64,000 nt of DNA from Polytrichum commune (lineage: Eukaryota; Streptophyta; Polytrichopsida; Polytrichales; Polytrichaceae): assembly GCA_950295325.1 (NCBI GenBank), contig OX485804.1, positions 25,420,001-25,484,000 of the forward strand, read 5' to 3'. A program made the translations under genes and the position numbers. Numbering within the stretch: position 1 is the stretch's first letter; each line of letters opens with the position of its first letter. The notes below the pieces were generated by a model. The model saw only the letters and a list, made by a program, of their open reading frames with translations, did no database searches and was not told the DNA's origin. Below are positions 26,945 to 40,400 of the stretch, in pieces.

Positions 26945-28010
26945 TGGGCTTCCCAGGGTTGGACTATTCATTGGAAACATGAATGAAGTGCATGGATGCT
27001 AAACCCCCTTATATATGAGAAAATTATAAAGAAAAACAAATGTATGCATACTAATGGTAGGCTAGAAAACGGACCCATGTATTTGCTTACTACCTTTTTT
27101 AGTTTAAAATGATGAATGCTTCCACTACATACACAATATAGATCATGCAACAAATAGGCCTATATTACATATACAATCCATTTCCAGTTTCCAATGAAAA
27201 CATTAGAATATGTTTTCCCATCCATAGGATGTGACTCATATAATATGACCCCAAAACACATGTCATTGAAGCTAAAACAATAATAACATCTAAATTCGCC
27301 ATCATGGTCGTTGAAATCATAAGTCTACTTTAACCCACTTCACTTTTGATATCAACATAACCCTAATTCCATATGCCAATGACATGGCCACTTGGTCAAT
27401 AGTTCCCTATAATCTACCCACCTATTAACAATAAATTTACATATTTTTTAAGCCCTTCCCATATACCAAGTCTAAGCAGTCAAAGACTTTGTAGTTCTAG
27501 AAGCTACAAAAGCTCTCATAAACTCAAAACAAAGAAAAAGACCTACCTCAAGATTCTTGAAGCGCCTACACAACAATACCTCCACAATTGCATCAAACAA
27601 ACACAAACAAAAGCACCATAACTTGACCACGATCTACAGAGCAAAAGTCAAGGAACCGATGAGTGCTCCAATAGCCTTTAGATTGGAAAAACCTAAAACC
27701 CAAATGCAAACCCTAACAATAATGAACATGATAGTCATTGGGAACTATTACCATATTACAACAATGGATGAAATCATAAATTAGGTGAAACTAGCACATC
27801 TATTGTCAAAAGAAAATATCTAAACCTTAGGGCCTTTTGTACATCTACCTTTACTCCAAAATAATTAATACCCTTCTTAAATTTACACACTAAATGGAAC
27901 AATACATCTCCTTTATGTCTATTATATGCGCTAATCCCTTAATAATACCCATTTTTGCACCCAAGTTAGTTTGTACATGGTATGAAGAGTCCACCCTTGG
28001 GGTGGGCCCT
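26945..28010 (+). repeat. Dispersed repeat R1, copy a (~1.1 kb)
   Basis: Aligns in the same orientation with 42340-43525. Shared landmarks are TTCATTGGAAAC near 26967, ATGCTTCCACTACA near 27115, TTTCCAATGA-AA near 27188, CCTAACAATAATG near 27711, ACAACAATGGATGAA near 27757 and TTTTGTACATCTACCTTTACT near 27835. No open reading frame is shared, so the repeat looks non-coding. Confidence 0.75.
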
Positions 28011-31000
28011 ATCATATGATTGTGGTCATTCTCCAAACATTGTGCTTTAATGGTAGGTAGATGGCAAGGATTGTAGCTAAGAATGGACACCAAGAAAATA
28101 CATGAGTACAATGAAATGTGACTATGTGCACAAACTACATGAACCATCCTACGTTAACTACATTGGTAGATGTATGGTTTAGTGTGACAGTGAACTCGGC
28201 CAACAAATCCAACTACTCATAGACATAATCTTATTTAAGGCTCATACAAATATCTTACTCATTGTGGAGGTGAAGATTCTTTTTCATATCAAATAATTGA
28301 ATACCCGCTCTCTCCCCCCCCCCCCTTTCCTCAAACACATTGACTATTGAGCATAGAATGGTTAACACGTCTTGAGCACGTAGTCAATATGTGTTAAACA
28401 TGTGTATTTTTTTGTGTGTCATGTCATAGTTCCACACCTAACCACACAACACCTAAAATACGTTACCGTCTAAGATGAGTCACCTACTAAGGCATGTTTG
28501 CCTTACCGACTACTATAGTGGTTATAAGGCACGACATGTTCATAATGTTGTGGGTACTTCTAACTCCATGAACTTGTCAAGTTGTTGGATTAATGGCATT
28601 TATACCTTTTCATCCTAGTATTTTGTGGAAGAATATAGTGAGAAATGATTATAAATATATTAGAGTTTGCATGCTCATGGGATCTCTAATCAAAGTGTAC
28701 ACTTTATTATTCATAGAGTGGTTTTGTAAAGGGTCATGTTTCGAAGTTCCTATGCATGCTTAGAATGATGTTTATGTGATCCTATACATGCCTAGAATGA
28801 CATTCATGTGTTCCTATACATGCTTTTGAATGACATTTATGTGCCCCTACTCAAGTGTCACATGATGTTTAAAAGACAACTCTACCACATGCAAACAAGT
28901 CAACGTGGTGTTTGAAGATGCCCACAAGGCACTTTTAAAATGCATGGAAGTGCTCTCAATTTAGGTATAAAATAGGTGCCACACATAGTGTATTTTTGGG
29001 TATGTTCCTTCAAATGTCTCATTCAAGCTTCATGAATGAAAGCGATTGTTTGTGAAGAGACTATGCTTATATGCCTAGAATGATATGTTCACATGTGATA
29101 TGCACAAAATGGTCAAGACATGGATTTAAACCAAATTACGCTCAAAGTCCAACTAACACCCAAAACTAAGCTACCCACATAACACAAGTGAAAGATTGTC
29201 TATTTGATGCAATGTAGAATTTTCATCCATTGGAACTTTCTTGGTCCCTTGTTAGGCTAAAGGTTTAGTGTAAAGTGCCCCTCACTCCGTATCCATATCC
29301 CCAAGGGTAGATTTTTTTTGACATGAGTTCTTCAACCATTTTGATAGCACGTGGAATCTTAAAAAGGTTTCATGCCACCAATATGATGTGCATGTAATTG
29401 GAAGTTGAATAGGATGCCGATTTGGAAGTGCTTGTATCCTCAACCCCGGTACTTCCAAGGCCCGTCGTTTGTATTCACATTTGTATGTGCAATTATGTTG
29501 ACTTCGCAACTAGGATTGAAGATCTAGAATGGAGCATGAGCATGAATTCTAGACCACCCTTTATTTAGTTATGGTTATTGGAAGTGCATGTTTGTTGATT
29601 CTTTAGCTAAACACATAGAACCTTCCAATTGTGTTCGTTATTGAACGTGGAGTACATCGATCACCCCAGTTAGTGTGTGTTATTATTCAAAGTTACGCAA
29701 TACAATAATGTCTTGCTTGGGTGTTCAATTTCTACAACAAAAGTTGTATAGATGTTCAAACATTACAAAACATAGATGACTTTTCTTGATGAAATATTAC
29801 ATTATCATTGAAAATTTTAGCACTGCATAACTCGGAATAATATCACGCAATATTGAGATAATCAATTTAGTTGATAAAATTGAAAGATGTAGTCCAATCT
29901 CTTGTAAACAATGTATCTTTATGATGTTTGATCTTTAAATTTCACCTAAGCACACATCAATCAAATACAAATGACCAATTAAGTACAATAACCAAATAAC
30001 ACCCGCACACCTTTTACATTGGAAATTTCTCGTTCGGGCTGCCCGAGAGGGGCCCATCGGAATTGCATCCGAAGTCGGGGCTTGTACAAAAGCGGAGCGC
30101 TTGTATGTTATGATGTTGTCTGAAGCAATGCATTAAAAGCCCCTCAAGGCCGGTCAAAAGGGAGCATTGGGTGGGCACGCCACGCGAGCAACCTCGACTT
30201 CAAGTTCAAAGCAGCCAAAGGGTCATGATGAACACGCTTTTGGAGCACGCCACATGGCGGTGTCCCATTCGTCCTTATCTCGGATAAGCATTGGTTCTCA
30301 ATTAAAACCGTGACTCGCCTAAAAGAGAGTCTAGGTCTCGTAAAAGATGACTTGCCCAACAATATTTACAAGTCAAGGTCCTCGTCAAGGGTTTCGGCTT
30401 TCGGAATAAACCCTTTATTGCCCGCCATGTTTTATGATGTGTTCACATTTTTTAACCACTCTCTCTTTTGCATATGTCACGCATGTGGAACATTCCTTCT
30501 TTGTACCGTAAGGAAAGAAGGAACTTGAAATACCGTCTCTAGAGTTGTTTACACTACGAAGGTGGTCGTCGTCGTGCATACCATTATTCAACAATAGGGT
30601 TGTTCCCCTAGTGCCAAGAATTTTGGAAGAATGATCTCCCACTTATGTTGGGACACCTTTCGCAAAATGGATAGGACTCAGCCTAAGTGCTATTCATCAT
30701 GCAATAGTTGCATGTATAGGTCGGGGATACTAGGTTTAGCCACCGGAAACAACACATTTAGATAATCATTAAAAAAAAATCACAAATAGAGCATGTCAGG
30801 TTGGGTTACTCGTCATCCATTTCAATGTGTGGGACCAGGCACATGTGAGCTGGTCGGATCATAAGCTTGGAAATCTCCAAATCAAAGTCAAGGTCACAAT
30901 GTGTTAGGACTATGGGGGAGTGATTCACGGCCATACACACGCCTCCCATTTAGAAAGAGGGAGCGTAGTGTATAGGTTGTGTAATGTTATGTTACGTGGT

Positions 31001-31509
31001 CATGGTCATGGTTAATCACCACAATCAATCACACAATTTATTTTTCCAATTCACACTTGTCTTGTGCAAATCCTTGTGGTTGTGGTTGTGGTTGTGGTTG
31101 ATGTTGGGATCCGAGAGAGAAAGAACCAACCACTGGTGTTGGCGTGAACGAGGAACACTTCACCTTTATCATAGCCGTGAGCTCGTATGTGAACCCAAAG
31201 CAAACTTACCAAGTAGGGTTGTGGGACAAATGCCATTGCCTCATGTTGGAGGTGGTCCCTATAAGCCCGGTGGTAAATGACACATGCATTGTAGGCCTAG
31301 GTTGGGGGGGGGGGTGTAAATTTGTTTGCCCTTGTTGTGTATCTCAAACGTGGATGTTATGATGGCATGTAGTCGTAGCTCATTGCGACATGTGTTGGCT
31401 TGGATTCATGGGGGTGACTCCTAGGGGTTTGACTGTCTTTTTATTTGAGCTATTTGTGTGAGTTTATGCAACATGTTGTAGGGCTCAATTTTGGGGATTT
31501 TGTCGTTTG
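28011..31509. other. Intergenic spacer; one GC-richer island at 30030-30660
   Basis: Mostly AT-rich without genes. The 30030-30660 stretch is distinctly GC-richer (GCCCGAGAGGGGCCC, AGCACGCCACATGGCGGTGT) and may be the end of an unrecognised mobile element. Other items are a C run at 28314-28325, a 32-bp tandem repeat at 28748-28844, a (GTGGTT)n stretch at about 31075-31100 and a G run at 31304-31314. Confidence 0.5.
28748..28844 (+). repeat. 32-bp imperfect tandem repeat, three units
   Basis: Units start at 28748, 28780 and 28812. Each reads TCCTATRCATGC-T-GAATGA followed by YRTTYATGTG. Unit length is 32-33 bp and divergence is modest. Confidence 0.8.
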
Positions 31510-33610
31510 TATTTGTTTAGACGGGAAGTGTTGGTGTTCGTGGTATTCTAGTTTTCATTTGTTGAGCATGAGTAGTGTGAGGTATTTGATAATTATTAGG
31601 TAGAATTGTTGCATGCATGTGTGTATGGGCATTAAGGGTATGTAGCATTGTTTGAAGAGGTTGGTGATGTTGTTTGTGTGTATGCCTCCTTGGATGCCTA
31701 ATGTGAGGATAATGAATGTTACATACCATATGGCCTCTTATAGTGCTTCCACCAAAGGTTGGTATTTTCCGTTGCGTGGCAAAGGTGGGATTGCAGTCTT
31801 GGCATAATGTGAATTCAATGAATTGTAGGTTCACGTTTTGGGTGGTGTAGTGTATGGTTTTCTCCAAAGAGGTGGTGGTGGTGATGAGAAGGATGCCATG
31901 TTGGAGTTTGGCAAAGCATTAACATGGTCTTGTGGTGCAGATGCACATGTATAGCCATGAAGGAATTGTGTTTTCAGGGGGCTTTGGAGGTGGGTGCCGG
32001 CGTTCATTGGGAATGTGTCTTGTTGTTAGTATGTTATCGAGCGTGGTGTTCATGCACATGGGCAGTAGGTGCAGGCATGTGTCGATTTCTTCTAGTGAAA
32101 AAAGGCCGCAGAGGGGGGAGGGCCATTAAATGGGCTAGATGGTGTGTTTCTTTGACCGTATCGTAGGTTGAGGGTTTGTATAGTTTGGGCATCTATGCAT
32201 TGGGGTGATGACCAAAAGTGCTTGGAGAGGGAAGAATGAACTATTGGGTTGTTAAATCATTTTGCTACATATGGGTATTAGGGGAGTATGGTGGTCATAA
32301 GTAGGTGCATGCATTTCTTATGTACGCAAGGTTTGAGGTGTTTGATGGGTGGAACATGAGGATTTCTATAAGGATTTTGGAGTGCCATAAGGGGGTGGTA
32401 TGTGCCGTATGTATTGGGCTGGGGATTCGTGGCACTCAAGTAAAATCATCCATCCAAGATATCGTGGATGAAGTGGCTCCAATAAAAAAAAGCCCCCCTA
32501 TGGGGTTGAGGGCCGATTCATTCGAATGTGGTGTCACTAGACTAATTCGGGGCCTTTGACTCTATTTCCGGAATCAATTTGCCCAAAAACAGCCATTTAG
32601 ATGATTCCTGTGTTTTTTTCATCCGCACGGATGATTTTACTTGAGTGCCACGAATCCCCGGCCTATGTATTGGGGGAGTAGTGTTTGGAGGGGTTTGTTA
32701 GCACCAAATTTGGCAAGTTTATCAGTGCCTTTGTTTCCCAATATGCATGAGTGTGCATGGATCTTTTGAAGTGTGATTGGGGATGTGTATTGTAATGGTC
32801 GTCGGATTATAGCTTGTATGAGTAATTTGCTTGGGTGGTTGTGCTGGGAGAAGGGTTGGCGGAGGTGATTGTAGATTGGGTAGATTGAGTCGAGGTTGTT
32901 AGTGAAGATATATGAGTGGGCGGTGTTGTCTTTAGTGAGGTAGACACCTATGTAGATGGTTGTTAGTTATGCATAGAGGATATTTTGTTGTTCAAAAAGT
33001 CTATATGCGTGGTTGTTGTTGTTGCATTGGGGGGGGGGGGAGATGAAGGAACCATTTGTGTAATAAGTGTGGGTGGGGGGGGGGGTATTTGGGTTGTGGT
33101 TGTGTGTAGAACGAGGTTGGGAGGGGTACGGGAGAGGGGCTATTCCAATTAGTGGGAAGGGGGTGAAGTGTGTTTCCATTTCTTGGATGGGTTGACCTTG
33201 GTGGGTGTGTCCAATGGGGTGGGATTCTATATGAGGGGTAAGTTTGGTAGGTGTAATGCAACTTTGAGGCAAGACTTGAATCTTTTGGCAAAAAAATGAT
33301 GATGGAGGGGCTTTTGAATCGGTGCAAACACATGACCGTAGCTATTTTGGGTTTGTGTTTGGCTAGGTATGTTGGGAAACATGTTTGGGGATGGTATGTG
33401 GGGGTGTGTGAATTGAGGTGAGCGAATACTTGGGTATTTGGGTGGGGCTAGTGAGGGGATGTATTTTGTTATACCAATCTTTGTGTGGCAAGATGAGAAT
33501 GGTAAGGGCCTTGGGGTGTGTGTGTGCCGCCATTATGGCCCAATGTAGTGTTTCACTATGGCGTGAGAGTTTGGTGGGTAAGATAGGCCTCTCCTTGCTC
33601 ACTGGGTGGA
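31510..33610 (-). pseudogene. Decayed retroelement fragment: RNase H plus Cys/His motif (copy 2)
   Basis: The minus strand carries the same domain order as the fragment at 7460-8990: YYTNGSF (33047-33067; Asp changed to Asn in the first catalytic motif), FTNNLDS (32886-32912), IHAHSCILGNKGTDKLAK (32711-32765), then after a nested insertion a PLCGLF...DTCLHLLPMC motif (about 32055-32115). An upstream minus-strand frame at 33363-33602 may be the linker before RNase H but is unassigned. Stops and frameshifts show decay. Two G runs (33029-33040, 33075-33085) sit inside. Confidence 0.7.
32417..32663. mobile_element. 247-bp TIR element with 9-bp target duplication, Mutator-like MITE
   Basis: The ends are 35-bp inverted repeats with one mismatch near the tip: left begins GGCTGGGGATTCGTGGCACT, right inverse begins GGCCGGGGATTCGTGGCACT. 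The 9-bp TATGTATTG lies directly outside both ends (32408-32416 and 32664-32672). A 9-bp target duplication with long TIRs starting with G fits Mutator-like elements. It interrupts the RNase-H retroelement, and removing it and one TATGTATTG copy rejoins that sequence. There is no coding capacity. Confidence 0.85.
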
Positions 33611-35618
33611 GTATACATTGCTAGAGGATCCCAAAAATGCGTCATGTGGATGAGGAGAATGGTAGTTGTGGAGTTCAAGACGGCATGCAAGTGAGTTAGA
33701 GTAGTACGAGTGGTTGAGTGAGAACGAGTCTACGAGGAATGCTAGTACAGAGGAGGGTATAGTGTTGTGGGCCAGTGCCTATTTTGGTATAGTAGGGTTG
33801 GTTGGGAGCCCATGGGGGGGAGGTAGGTTAGGTATGTGTCTTTTGGGTAAGCCATGTTAATTCAATTTTGAAATCATGGGGTAAGGGGTCGAGAGTTACA
33901 GCGAGTGAGGAGTTGTAGTGTTGTTAATATTGGTTCCAAAGCAAGTGGATGTGTGTGGGATTGGACTTTCAAATCACAATCTATCATTGTTTTGGGTATT
34001 GGGCTCAAGAAATCAAAATTACGTATTATCTATATCGGATTTGCATTGTAGTTTTAAAATGGTTACATCCTCAACTTCTCGTTGGACTTGTGCCTTGAAG
34101 CTCTCTAATAACGCCATGTGATCTTGAACAACCACTCCAATATGTTGATTTGTTGAGCCTCAAGTAGTTAACACATTTTGAGCTTATAATTCAATCTCTT
34201 TTAAACATGTGTCTTTATAGGGCTAGTTCTTAAATCCATACCTAACCATATGCGACTCAAATGTAGGTTTTTAGATTATTACCATGTTGGAATTAGGCAC
34301 GTCTACCTAATAGGTCACAGGGAAGAAACGCTGACCATAGGTCAGCGTGATTGAAATGCCCGTTCGACCCACCCTTGGTATTATACCCTAATAGGTCACA
34401 CATGATACTGATTGTACATCACCACGCCCATGCCATAAGCTTGCAAGCACTTTACACCCCAAGAATAGTATACCATGATGGATTTCAAATGCATGCTGCA
34501 TTTCGAGGTAGATGTGCAATGTTGCCTTGGGTAAGTAGACCTAGTAATGTCCACCTTCAATGTTTAAAATTCTCAAGGTTTTGGTGTTTTGGACTTGAAC
34601 ACCAAACCTAGGTGCTTAAGCTTGGTTCTATTTTGAGAAGAATTGAAGATGCTCATAAATGAAAAGGATGTTTTTAGTATTATGCAAGTTGCACGTGCAC
34701 GCGGGGTGGACAAAACAAACCAACGACCTTTCCATCCCAAAGTCCATACCTATCATACTAACCACATACAACTGAGGGAGATAATGCAAACTTCGAAGAG
34801 AAGTCAATAATAAATAGCATAATGAAAGCGTAATAGTCATGGTGTTTCTCATTTGGGGGGGGGGACCCCATTGGAACATCATGTTACACTTCCTTCTTGT
34901 AATATATCATTGAGATAATGTAGGGGACGATGGACCATTGTCAATGCTACATTTTTGCTAGGGAGGTAATATTACCTAGGATAACATCCCATGCTTATCC
35001 TAAGACAACATGGATGGGCATGTGGTGATGCACCTATTTCTATATGGGCACATTAAAATCCACTATGATAGAGTGTGCTTGGTACTTTACATTGGAACTT
35101 GAGAACTCATGCCTATTAAATCTAAAATCACTCGTTTGCGAAAACAATTGAGACCGCCCCACTTTACTTTACATCGTAGCACGAAGGCCTAAATACCAAG
35201 ATAAACATAATGCATGAAAACTCTACGTAAAGTCTTGCTAACTTACATGACATGCAATGAGTAATGTTCATCAAACAGATTTTGTTTGTGTCAAGCCCAC
35301 GTGCAAAGGGGTGGGTCTAACATAGAAGCAAGAGATCATGACAAATCAATCTCTCACAACCCTTGATTTATCATAGCTTAATGTGCACATTTTTGACGTG
35401 GAGCAAGCAACATTTCAACCCGCTTTCAATCTTTCACAACGCCTCACTCCAAGTCAAGCCAAACTTGTTGACAAAGTTTATTCTAGTGTCAAAGGCACAT
35501 CATAATCGGTTTTTGCTTGATGTACAAGACACAATGTGTTGAATTGGCTTCTCCATAGCCGGAGGCTCAGAAAATGTGGCCCTCATACGTTATGACTTGT
35601 AAAATACCAAAGTGACAC
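33611..35618. other. Intergenic spacer, no gene recognised
   Basis: AT-rich. A perfect 8-bp-arm palindrome CGCTGACC-ATA-GGTCAGCG lies at 34329-34347, between two copies of CTAATAGGTCACA (near 34299 and 34389). A G run lies at 34855-34864. Open frames of up to about 86 codons look random. Confidence 0.5.
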
Positions 35619-35842
35619 ACTACACTAAATAATGTATTCAGTGTCACTTAGTATTTGGGATTACACAATGCTATAACTATTTCTTAAATTTCTCATAATT
35701 TTTCAACAAAGGCCATATTGATTGTTTCGACATCTTAAGAAATTAGAAGCTTTACTTGGTGAAACTTACATTAATAATCAAAAGATATAACATTGTGTAA
35801 CTCCAAATGGTAAGTGACACCAAACACAAGTTTTAGTGTAGT
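35619..35842. mobile_element. 224-bp MITE with ~60-bp TIRs, ACTACACTAAA family
   Basis: Left end ACTACACTAAATAATGTATT; the right end inverted reads ACTACACTAAAACTTGTGTT. Both then continue with a GTGTCACTTA-T-TTTG block and GATTACACAATG/AGTTACACAATG. The element is short and non-coding. I could not see a clear target duplication, so the superfamily is open. Confidence 0.75.
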
Positions 35843-37108
35843 TTCTTATAAATTTTACTACCATGCACCAATAAGGTCAAAAATTTATCAACAAAAAAAT
35901 GTTGTATAACATTACTCAATTGTAGGTTAATGCATTGTAGAGCTGCCAATTTCTAGCATAATGACCTTTTATTATTTTAGCCCTCTTTTACAAAACAAAC
36001 ACTTTTCAACATGAGCATTGTCAATCTCATGATTTTGAGCGAACGACTTGCTGAAAACCATATTTGCCTCGTGGGTGATGAATGTGTTGAGTGCCCTTAT
36101 AAACCAACTTTGTTAGTGGGTCGTTGCAGAGGGGCCCACGTGGAGTGGCGCGCCTGCTAGGCAAATCTACACCAACTTTAACTCCACGTGATCGTGAAGA
36201 ATGCCCAACCTTTTTAGCCCATGCCTACTCCTCCCCCCATTAGAAAGGCTGCAGAGGGGATAGGGTTAATCATGTTGTGCGATGTTTGACAACCCTATAA
36301 AGATAATGGTCATGGTGTGTAGGAGAATCGAGCAATAAGCCTCAATATAAATAAGGGAATATATGAGGAATGCGACACTATGATAGTTACCACCAATCTC
36401 GGGGCTTGATCCTCGTGGCGTCTAGATAAACTCATTCATTGGGAAAGTGAACACACAACACACCGTATTGTAGCGTAAAATGTTTTGCATTTCATTCAAT
36501 TTGAAAAGATTAATTACACAAGAAGCCCCAAATTAGTGTAGTGAGATCTAGTTGGAGTGAACTGGTCCTCAATTTTAAAGGGGTTTTATTTTACTAGAGC
36601 CCTTTCAATCCTCAATAGAGGGTATAACCTAAACCCAACAAAGTCCAAGTTATTTGAAATCCTTGTTAGCTATGTCAATTTTAAGTATGCACGGGAATAA
36701 TAGCTCATAGAAAATAAATGTGGATTTCACCCATATGCCAAATCAATCTACAACATGCATTTGGCATCAAACGATGTCGAATGAGAACCGGAGTTGTAGA
36801 ATAAATAAAAGTGTGTGTTGTCACAAGCAAGCAAAGAGACAACCGTTTTCGCAAACCCAAAAAGCATTTCAAATGGCTCCCGTAATCTTGGACGAATGAT
36901 GTGAGATCCAAGGACCACCGGGTAGGATCGAGTGGGAAAAGATGCTTAAAGCATATGAGCAAGCGAGCTCCAAACAATGCTATTTTTTTGCACATGTTTT
37001 TATTCTTTGTTCTTTTAATATCATTTGGTAGGTGTCGGGGAGCTAGGCAAGTTGTTTGTGTTAAAAAAATCTCAATTATTGACTGGAGATTCGATGACGC
37101 CTCGTTAT
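35843..37108. other. Intergenic spacer, no gene recognised
   Basis: No recognisable protein. A short inverted repeat CACGTGGAGT (36138-36147) / ACTCCACGTG (36182-36191) surrounds an AscI-like GGCGCGCC. Otherwise featureless AT-rich sequence. Confidence 0.5.
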
Positions 37109-37426
37109 ACTACACTAAAAAGGATATTTAGTGTTTGATTATATTTAGTGTTGTTACCACCCTACCATGCTCGACATTGATTTGAATTCCTTGACAATTA
37201 GTGTTAGACATCAACGTGCCACTACCTTCCCTATTGCCACCTCCCTTTCCGTGAAGCATGGATTTCACTGGACTTATATTTTTTCTGATATCCTTACTAA
37301 CATTAAATTCAAATATTTAGTTTTTGAGTTTACATTTGATGCTACTTACTTTCATAGGGTTGTTGACATTTAGTGTATGCATTCGTATTTAGTGTATCAA
37401 ACACTAAGTATCCTTTTTAATGTAGT
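37109..37426. mobile_element. 318-bp MITE, ACTACACTAAA family
   Basis: Left end ACTACACTAAAAAGGATATT (from 37109) continues TAGTGTTTGAT. The right end inverted (from 37426) reads ACTACATTAAAAAGGATACT, then TAGTGTTTGAT. TIRs are about 31 bp with two mismatches. The tip matches the element at 35619. There is no open frame, and the target duplication is not evident. Confidence 0.75.
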
Positions 37427-40400
37427 TGTCTTGATGGACCGCTCAAAGCTTCATTTGTGGTCCTCATTCTCAACAATAAAGCTTCTTCATTTGTGTCAAA
37501 TGGTTATATGTGTAGGTGTATGTGTATGTATGTATGTACACATTTGAGATAAATTATCACATTTAACTAATTATAGAGAAAATAAGGCATATAATTTGTA
37601 TAAGTCATTATGTGACAAAGTTGGTGAATTGGATGAAATTGAAAGAAATGAAATTATTGTATGGTAATGTCTATCTTTTTATTTTTTATATGCTTATGAC
37701 CAAAATACATAATCAAGTATAACTAGAAGTATTGTTGCAAACTACCTATAGGTAGATTTTATTAAGAAATTATGGACCTCCAGGTACACAAATTGTATGT
37801 CTTGAATGCTCCATTGTGTCCATTATCTTGAATGTTGAGATTTCAACCAACCTCCAATACTTCAGCATTATACCAATTCATGTTCATTGTCTTCAATATT
37901 GAGGAGATTTTTGGGCAACATCCAATGCTTCAACATCTTACCAGTTTATGTCCATTATCTTCAATGTCGAGGAATTTGTCAGCCCGCCACGCATACTTCA
38001 ATACCTCACCAAAACATTCCCACCCAATATGGGACACTGCAATCTAGAGACTCATTATGCACATGTATCATGAGTAGATATATGTAGAGGTTCAATTATC
38101 TCTCCTTGTTTCAAGATACAAAAAACAACGTAAAAGTTGCACAAACAATTAGAAAGAAGTTCACCCCAAAATTATGGTTCAATGTTCATCTTCCTACCAA
38201 CACCTCATGGCATGTACACACGATAATGTAAAACACCATTTACATCAAATAAAATAGAATATTAATTACCTTCATACTTCAAGAAAAAAGAATGTTGCTT
38301 ACATTATTGCTTTGAGAATCTTGTGTGTCATCTCGTATTGCATCTTCAATCCCAAAATCTCGTATCATGTTCAACTGTAAGGATTGGTGGGCCAATTGTA
38401 ATTTATGGACTCCCCCCCCCCCCCAAACCATGTTCCTAAACGGGAAATTACAATAGCAACATGAAAGGTGGTACGCAGCAAGGCAATGGTTGTAAAAAGT
38501 TTGCAAGAATGTTTATTAGAAGAAGTGGATGATGGGATGAATGAACATTGGGACGAAACTTATTATGGATGGGATTTTATACATATATGTAATGTGCAAG
38601 CTTTTAAATTTTGAACTTTGTAGCATCATGTGATTTTTGAATGACCTTGCTTTTGGTTCCCATCCAAGAAGGTCACAAGGTCCATGATTAATGACTGATC
38701 ACCATTGTTGACACATGTCATCCATCCTAACGGCGGGAATAAAAATCTCTATATTTTTGTAAAATAATTGAGTTTATTGATAGTAGAATATTGTATTTCA
38801 TTTTTTTTGTGTAGTTTGTTCTCAAAGTTTGCCACAAAAAAAAAATAATGTATCTATAAGAAAATTCCAAATCCTCTAAGTCAACTTCATATGGGATAGT
38901 TATGAGTGTGTTGGATAGATCAACTCAAATCCCACACTATGCCAAACTTTCATTCTATTTGGCCTTGGTGAGAACCCCCTTTTGCCCCCTCCCCTCCCCT
39001 CAACAAAAAGAAAGCAGGGCCGAAGTGGTCACTTTTGGTTTGTTGGAGATTTAAGGATTAACATGTGCTTATGAATTTACAGATTTTGCATAATTTGCAT
39101 GGTTTACGAGTGTGCTAAGAGTCTTACATGCTTATGATGTCTAGTGCAAGTGTTTTTACCTTAGTTCATGTGATCATTGAAATAGCAAGCTTTGACATTG
39201 TGTGGCTATGTTAAGAAAACCAACAAGATATAAAGTATTCCTACTGCCCATCCCATGCATGTCATACAATACAAAATCCATAACATTGGTTAACATCATG
39301 GCTCACTTGCAACCTAAAAATACCAAAAACTTCTTACCCTCCGCACATCTTGAGATTAGGCTGGCATTATTTACTTTTTCATTATGTTGCATTATATTCT
39401 CAACATCTTCATGGCAAAACTCATGCCCCACCTAACTCCCTAGCTTTATTAGATAATGTTATGTGTACACTACCTTAGACACATTCAATTCCTTCCAGAG
39501 TCCATTTTTTGGAACGTCACTTTCAAAAGTGTTATCTACTAGACTCTAGAATCGAACGAAGTCCATAATTTGCAAATTCCCATATTGAAAACCATAAGCC
39601 ATCATCTTCTAGAATGGCAAAGGTGTACCCCGACACTTGGCCTCCCAAAAGACCTCAAAAGCCATGGTTTCATTGCCAAAAACTCAAGTATTTTGGCTTT
39701 GTCCAACAATTTACAAGGCTTGAATGCTTGTAGATTTGATACAAGTAGAGTCTTTCCTTGTACGTAGATGACAACCTTTCCTAAATGTATAGTAGATATT
39801 TAGTGTCATTATAGATTGTCTAAACTAACTACGCCAACTTTCAAAAATGAATTGTGATAGTCATGTAAGTTGAAAGTGAACACATTGAGAATTCCTTATA
39901 GTATGCAGACAACATTATAGAGTACATTCAACATTTGAAACAATCCAAGAAACCGTAGACTAGTTTCAATGAAATGAAGCCGGAACAAATCAACCGTAAA
40001 CTTATAGAGGTAAGTTTTTACCAAACCTCATAACATATATAGTTGTCACTTCCATCATTGTGCCACAATTTATGCACGATGATAATGTACATGGGAAACA
40101 AATGCAAGTTCTTTTACTTTCCGAAACCTACATCTATCTTTGGTTTTGTGTGCAAGAGCTAACAAAGTTCGATTGGGTAGTAGTGTCATGTTTCATAGCG
40201 TTGAGCTAAATTGTTGACTCACATCAAGAATTATACATTGACTCATATCAAGCGGCTCGTGGTTGCAAATTGTGCATAAATATGTGTGACCCATAACAAT
40301 CTTCATTCATGCAGGTTGGTTGGTTCCACGACCATGGAATATGTCAATTATATCATCCGGACCCTTGAACAATAATATTATTTGTCTATTATTCACATGT

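Noticed and set aside
34365-34385. GTTCGACCC resembling a tRNA T-loop
   Set aside because: No cloverleaf arms, anticodon stem or acceptor pairing could be built around it. No tRNA or rRNA was found elsewhere in the window.
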